The notes under the pieces are model-generated. The model saw nothing but the letters and a program-made list of their open reading frames with translations, searched no databases and was not told the DNA's origin. From Paenibacillus sp. MAEPY2 (GTDB lineage: Bacteria; Bacillota; Bacilli; Paenibacillales; Paenibacillaceae), in contig NZ_AWUK01000016.1 in NCBI RefSeq assembly GCF_000499205.1, forward strand, positions 1-64,000: 64,000 nucleotides of DNA, in the 5' to 3' direction. Position numbers and translations under genes: made by a program. Positions 60,729 to 64,000 of the stretch are shown here, piece after piece (within the stretch, counting starts at the first letter, position 1; each line of letters begins with the position of its first letter).

Positions 60729-61359
60729 AACTTTTTCGTGTCCCAACTCCTAAAATAGTAAGCAGGCTTGCAAGTAAACCATTAAACTGGATAACATCCA
60801 TTAGACCGACAAAGTAAATACGCTTTTCTACTAAGTTGCCAGTCCGTTTCGTTTGGGTAGCAAAAATAATCTTCCCGTATTCTTCTGATACTTCTCCTAC
60901 CATAGAAAACGAATTCTGGGATAGGTTGTATTTCGCCATACATATCTGATGTGCTAAGAATAGATTGTCCGGACATATAGCACGGATTAACTTAGCTTTT
61001 GATTTCTTCCAAAGCTTGCTTGCTAGCTCATTTGCATGTTGTAAGTGTTTATAGCAAGTAGAGATAAATGTCACCACTCTGGTACGTCTGTCTACTGCAG
61101 CAGCTAAACATAATATGGACCATGAATCTTCTGACATATCTGAGCCAATTCTTCGCCAGATCTGTATTTCAGTATTCTGATCAGCCTCATGACTTGCTTT
61201 CAAGACTTCGCTTGTGATCTGGCTTTCTTTACTTATGTAACTACAGACCTCTTTGTTTTTTACCCAATATGATAACTTCAAGGTCGGCATACCTGGAACG
61301 ATTGCGGAAATTGCGTCCCAACCGTATTGATTCCTCTTTTTCAAACGAAACTTGAACAT
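60727..61359 (-). CDS. unknown protein
   Basis: The 210-residue protein is not recognised. It has several cysteines and a hydrophobic C-terminal stretch (FVGLMDVIQFNGLLASLLTI, about 185-204). The start at 61359 follows AGGAGG by 9 bases. It is divergent from the TGT-like gene. Confidence 0.55.
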   Translation of the reverse strand: MFKFRLKKRNQYGWDAISAIVPGMPTLKLSYWVKNKEVCSYISKESQITSEVLKASHEADQNTEIQIWRRIGSDMSEDSWSILCLAAAVDRRTRVVTFISTCYKHLQHANELASKLWKKSKAKLIRAICPDNLFLAHQICMAKYNLSQNSFSMVGEVSEEYGKIIFATQTKRTGNLVEKRIYFVGLMDVIQFNGLLASLLTILGVGTRKS

Positions 61360-61397
61360 CTGTGATAACCTCCTGAAATTTTGTTCAATATGCAAAA

Positions 61398-61438
61398 AAA
61401 ACGCATGATTCCGCTTTGTAAAGCGAATCCATGCGTTT
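61398..61438 (-). promoter_or_regulatory. terminator/attenuator before the 61359 gene
   Basis: AAACGCATGGATTCGCTTT and its near complement pair strongly and TTTTTGC follows on the - strand, 40 bases before the ATG. No - strand gene lies upstream in the 430-base divergent region. Confidence 0.75.
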
Positions 61439-61875
61439 AGATGCCAAATATTGAGTTTTAGACTTGTTGGTGAAATAAAAAAGATTCTTAGCATTGAATC
61501 AACTTGATTATTGATTCAATATGTATTGCCATCACTCTATTCAATGAAATAAAGTGTACACAATCTTATTCTTCATCCTAATGAAAATACATTAGTCCCA
61601 AAATGCTATCCAATCCATTATCATCTCGTGGAGTACATAATTTAAATAGCATTGAAGAATACAAAAACAAAAGAATTAGCTTTATTTTACACTAATATTT
61701 ATGAAAAATAAAGTTTCATTCTTGAGTGTTCAATATGGTATAGATTAATGTCGGTCCTGAACTGACTAGACAATAATTAAATATCTAATAAGTGACTTCG
61801 AAATAGTTGTCTTACTCCGAATACATGATACTCTCGATCTGTAAGAAACATATTGACTGCGGAGTTGAGAAAATA
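61439..61875. other. 437-base divergent intergenic region
   Basis: No gene is convincing. It holds the perfect inverted repeat ATTGAATCAA-CTTGATTA-TTGATTCAAT (about 61503-61530) and AT-rich promoter-like DNA for both flanking genes. A small RNA ended by the 61398-61438 hairpin is possible. Confidence 0.45.
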
Positions 61876-63012
61876 ATGAAATACCCATATATGGATCAAG
61901 CATTTGTACATAAGGCAAAGCAAGTAGAGAAGAGATTTAGAAAACGAATTCAGTCAGGGGAGCATTCCTATAGGACGGGCATGGGGTGTATTTTAGGGGT
62001 AAAAGAAATCACCGCTCAGCATATTATCTTTAAAATCAATTCGACCCAGGGCGTTCATAGAATTACAAGAGTTCGATTTCGCCAGGCTCTTACATATGCG
62101 TTATTTTATCGCAATGTCAGTAGAAAAGAACTGGAGAAATTCGACCCATTCACGTCACACTTAATGGCTTTGTTAAATGCTGCATTAAGTGACCTTAGCT
62201 CCAGGATTATTACTCTAGCTAATCGAAAATTATGCCTGGTCATAAAAGGTGTTCGATACTTTTTTTCGGGTTTAGAGGCATCACCAAAAGATAGAGAGCT
62301 GATTTCTAAGTTAGGTGGTAAGTTTGTACTTCTAAGTAATTACTATCTACGCGAGTATAGTGAAGAGCGAATCTACAATATACTTAATCACTGTCATGAT
62401 CTGGGGCTACATATCATTATTGATTCAGGTACTTTCAGCGTGATGAAAGCTCAACGTAGGAATAAGGATGTTGATCCGATATGCCTGAAACAATACAGTA
62501 CCTTGATTCAGAAGATTAAACCACTCATTATCGGCTACTTCAATTTGGATGTTGAGAACCTTAAACAGACAGAGGAGAACTTTGAATATCTCTCTCAATC
62601 CGTAAAGATCCCACCTTACCCTGTCTGGCATGAATCTTATGGTTGGGATACGTTAGAGCGTTGGGTAAATAGCTCAATACATCTTACCATTGCAATCGGT
62701 GGAACAGTTTTTATGTTATCTCAAAATCAAAAACGTAAGTTCTTTCAAAAGATATTCAGTCAGTATAGTGATCGGCAGACTTTTCATTGGTTGGGTGGAT
62801 CCAATGGGCTACTACATGAATTCCCGTTCCTTTCTACAGATTCTACAGGATATAATGTGGGCAGAAGATTCAAGCGTTTGCTGCCTCTAAACTCATCCCA
62901 GAAGATAGCTGCAGCATCTATGACATCCATGGAGTGCTTGGAATATAACATCAGGCAAATGGTTAAGCTGGAAGATTCCCACGTACCGTTACAAACAGAA
63001 TTTATGATTTAA
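61876..63012 (+). CDS. tRNA-guanine transglycosylase-like (DpdA-related) protein
   Basis: The 378-residue protein follows the pattern of phage and plasmid TGT-fold proteins in its second half: IIDSGTFS (about 180-187), FNLDVENL, a PVWHES step, TIAIGGTVFMLS, FHWLGGSNG and LSTDSTGY. In DpdA-type enzymes this fold exchanges guanine in DNA for a 7-deazaguanine; classic Tgt acts on tRNA. No queC-queE precursor genes are present, so it would rely on host preQ0. The start at 61876 is preferred because GGAG stands upstream. Confidence 0.6.
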   Translation: MKYPYMDQAFVHKAKQVEKRFRKRIQSGEHSYRTGMGCILGVKEITAQHIIFKINSTQGVHRITRVRFRQALTYALFYRNVSRKELEKFDPFTSHLMALLNAALSDLSSRIITLANRKLCLVIKGVRYFFSGLEASPKDRELISKLGGKFVLLSNYYLREYSEERIYNILNHCHDLGLHIIIDSGTFSVMKAQRRNKDVDPICLKQYSTLIQKIKPLIIGYFNLDVENLKQTEENFEYLSQSVKIPPYPVWHESYGWDTLERWVNSSIHLTIAIGGTVFMLSQNQKRKFFQKIFSQYSDRQTFHWLGGSNGLLHEFPFLSTDSTGYNVGRRFKRLLPLNSSQKIAAASMTSMECLEYNIRQMVKLEDSHVPLQTEFMI

Positions 63013-63022
63013 ACATAAATAC

Positions 63023-63062
63023 GAAAAAAAGAGGTTGGACAAATGTCCAACCTCTTTAATGA
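63023..63062. terminator. bidirectional terminator
   Basis: AAAGAGGTTGGAC and GTCCAACCTCTTT pair with A and T runs between convergent genes. Confidence 0.9.
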
Positions 63063-63070
63063 TTAAAAAA

Positions 63071-64000
63071 TCAAAAATCAAATACTAACTGATCTTGAAT
63101 AATAGCCTCACTATTTTTCATCTTTATCCGTACAGGTGTTGTTTTGTATTGGATGATATCTATCTTTAATGTTTTCTCTGCTTTAGAAACGGAAATCCCT
63201 TGAATATGATCCATACCAATAGAATTCTTTTCTTCCACTTTTCTCGGTATTTCTGGTTCAAAATCAGAAACACCACATAATCGTTTGGTCTCTGCTGTTA
63301 AGATTTTGAAGGCTTCACTAATAGCCGCAGGATAATCTTCTTCGGAAACAACGTTGAGTTTTTCATCAATATCTTTCTCAGCTGCACTTTTCCAAGTCTC
63401 CGTAAGTTCCGCTGCAGATAGATTGTTCGCTAAATCCCGTGTTAGTCCGGATTCATTGTCCGTTGCGAATTTTGCAATCTTATCTGAACGTTCAATTCTA
63501 CCTTCTACTAATAAAGCAGCAATTCTTTTCTTCATCAGATGCTCGAATTGTTTCATCTGATGCGTATTTTTAGCGACATAAAATCGTACTGTACATTCCT
63601 TGGTTTGGCCTATTCTCCACGCTCTACGTCCGGCTTGCCGAACGGCATTTATATCATCATTTAGCTGCCAGAACATAAGGTTCGGCCACTCTAGCAAATC
63701 TAAGCCAACTTGGACTAACGCTGCATTCATGATCAGCACCTTAGTCCCTTGTTGCTTTTGTTCCTCTAACCAATCGAACCTGCCCATACTTGTTGTAGTG
63801 GACTTGTCCAGGATGGTAGCGTCGATGTTCGCCTCTGAAAGGATCTTTTGTATTCGCTCATTGGTCTTATATTTGTTCGTGAAGTTGGTAAAGATAATAC
63901 ATCCTCGATCATTAGCCAGCTCTTTCCGGATATCCTCTACCAATTTCTGTTCTACTGCAGTTGTATAACTTTCATCAAACACTTTAGGGGAAACTCGTGA
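63071..64000 (-). CDS. SNF2-type helicase, C-terminal part (runs off the window)
   Basis: The visible 309 or so residues contain the C-terminal RecA-like domain of SNF2/RapA helicases: GCIIFTNFTNKYKT, KVLIMNAALVQVGLDLLEW and the motif VI box QAGRRAWRIGQTKEC. A C-terminal tail follows. The frame stays open to the end of the window, so the N-terminal ATPase half lies beyond 64000. Such plasmid-borne helicases often accompany DNA methylases and clamps. A terminator separates it from the convergent TGT-like gene. Confidence 0.85.
   Translation of the reverse strand, partial: SRVSPKVFDESYTTAVEQKLVEDIRKELANDRGCIIFTNFTNKYKTNERIQKILSEANIDATILDKSTTTSMGRFDWLEEQKQQGTKVLIMNAALVQVGLDLLEWPNLMFWQLNDDINAVRQAGRRAWRIGQTKECTVRFYVAKNTHQMKQFEHLMKKRIAALLVEGRIERSDKIAKFATDNESGLTRDLANNLSAAELTETWKSAAEKDIDEKLNVVSEEDYPAAISEAFKILTAETKRLCGVSDFEPEIPRKVEEKNSIGMDHIQGISVSKAEKTLKIDIIQYKTTPVRIKMKNSEAIIQDQLVFDF

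Noticed and set aside
1..64000. CRISPR array, tRNA or rRNA genes
   Set aside because: I found no regularly spaced direct repeats of CRISPR type and no recognisable tRNA or rRNA sequence while reading; a dedicated search was not possible.

Overview
The window looks like accessory DNA of a Gram-positive Bacillales bacterium, most likely Paenibacillus or a close relative. The evidence is AT-rich DNA, strong AGGAGG-type ribosome binding sites with frequent TTG/GTG starts, Bacillus-type SOS boxes, an SLH-anchored surface protein, and BlaI, Spo0E-like and RsfA-like regulators. No rRNA, tRNA, ribosomal or other core genes were seen. The species assignment is inference.

Region 1 (1-2071) holds a BlaI/M56-peptidase pair and decayed DNA, including a frameshifted IS3-type orfA remnant. 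Region 2 (about 2072-17469) is a Tn7-like transposon bounded by matching inverted ends with TnsB-type repeats. Its cargo starts at the left end with a Mrr-like nuclease/TOPRIM fusion, a Gabija pair (gajA, gajB) and an FRG-domain gene. Small regulators and a catalytically degraded tyrosine recombinase follow, then tnsA-tnsB-tnsC-tnsD. Two more decayed right-end-like sequences lie at 20889-20942 and 20982-21024, which suggests repeated insertions at this place. Between them and the intact end are an MFS exporter with an attenuator-like leader and a secreted cysteine-peptidase pair.

Region 3 (21-38 kb) holds two zincin-like proteins, a 1808-residue Fn3/SLH surface protein, an SOS-controlled Y-family polymerase operon and a DUF4238-like gene. 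It also has a LexA DNA-binding-domain-only protein, a miniature RpoA-CTD-like protein, and an HTH-TPR regulator whose 3' end overlaps a 31-codon pheromone-like gene ending in GHGWGT. Two 8-codon ORFs with the related sequences MNGHGMGG and MNGHGMGT lie 2 kb away in the long leader of the DUF4238 gene. This is the most original signal in the window.

Region 4 (38-64 kb) is transcribed mostly leftwards and resembles the backbone of a large plasmid or integrative element. It encodes a DndC-like sulfurtransferase without other dnd genes, a second PAPS-reductase-like protein, two C5-cytosine methylases, a Dam-type methylase and a TGT/DpdA-like protein. It also encodes a ubiquitin-like PRTRC-type cassette (E2-like B protein, probable Ubl-JAB fusion, ThiF/E1), a sliding clamp and an SNF2-type helicase that runs off the window. 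Many units have an intrinsic-terminator-like hairpin 20-45 nt upstream of the start codon, several preceded by a recognisable promoter and a leader of 200 nt or more. This suggests widespread conditional termination. Many small proteins here match nothing I recognise.
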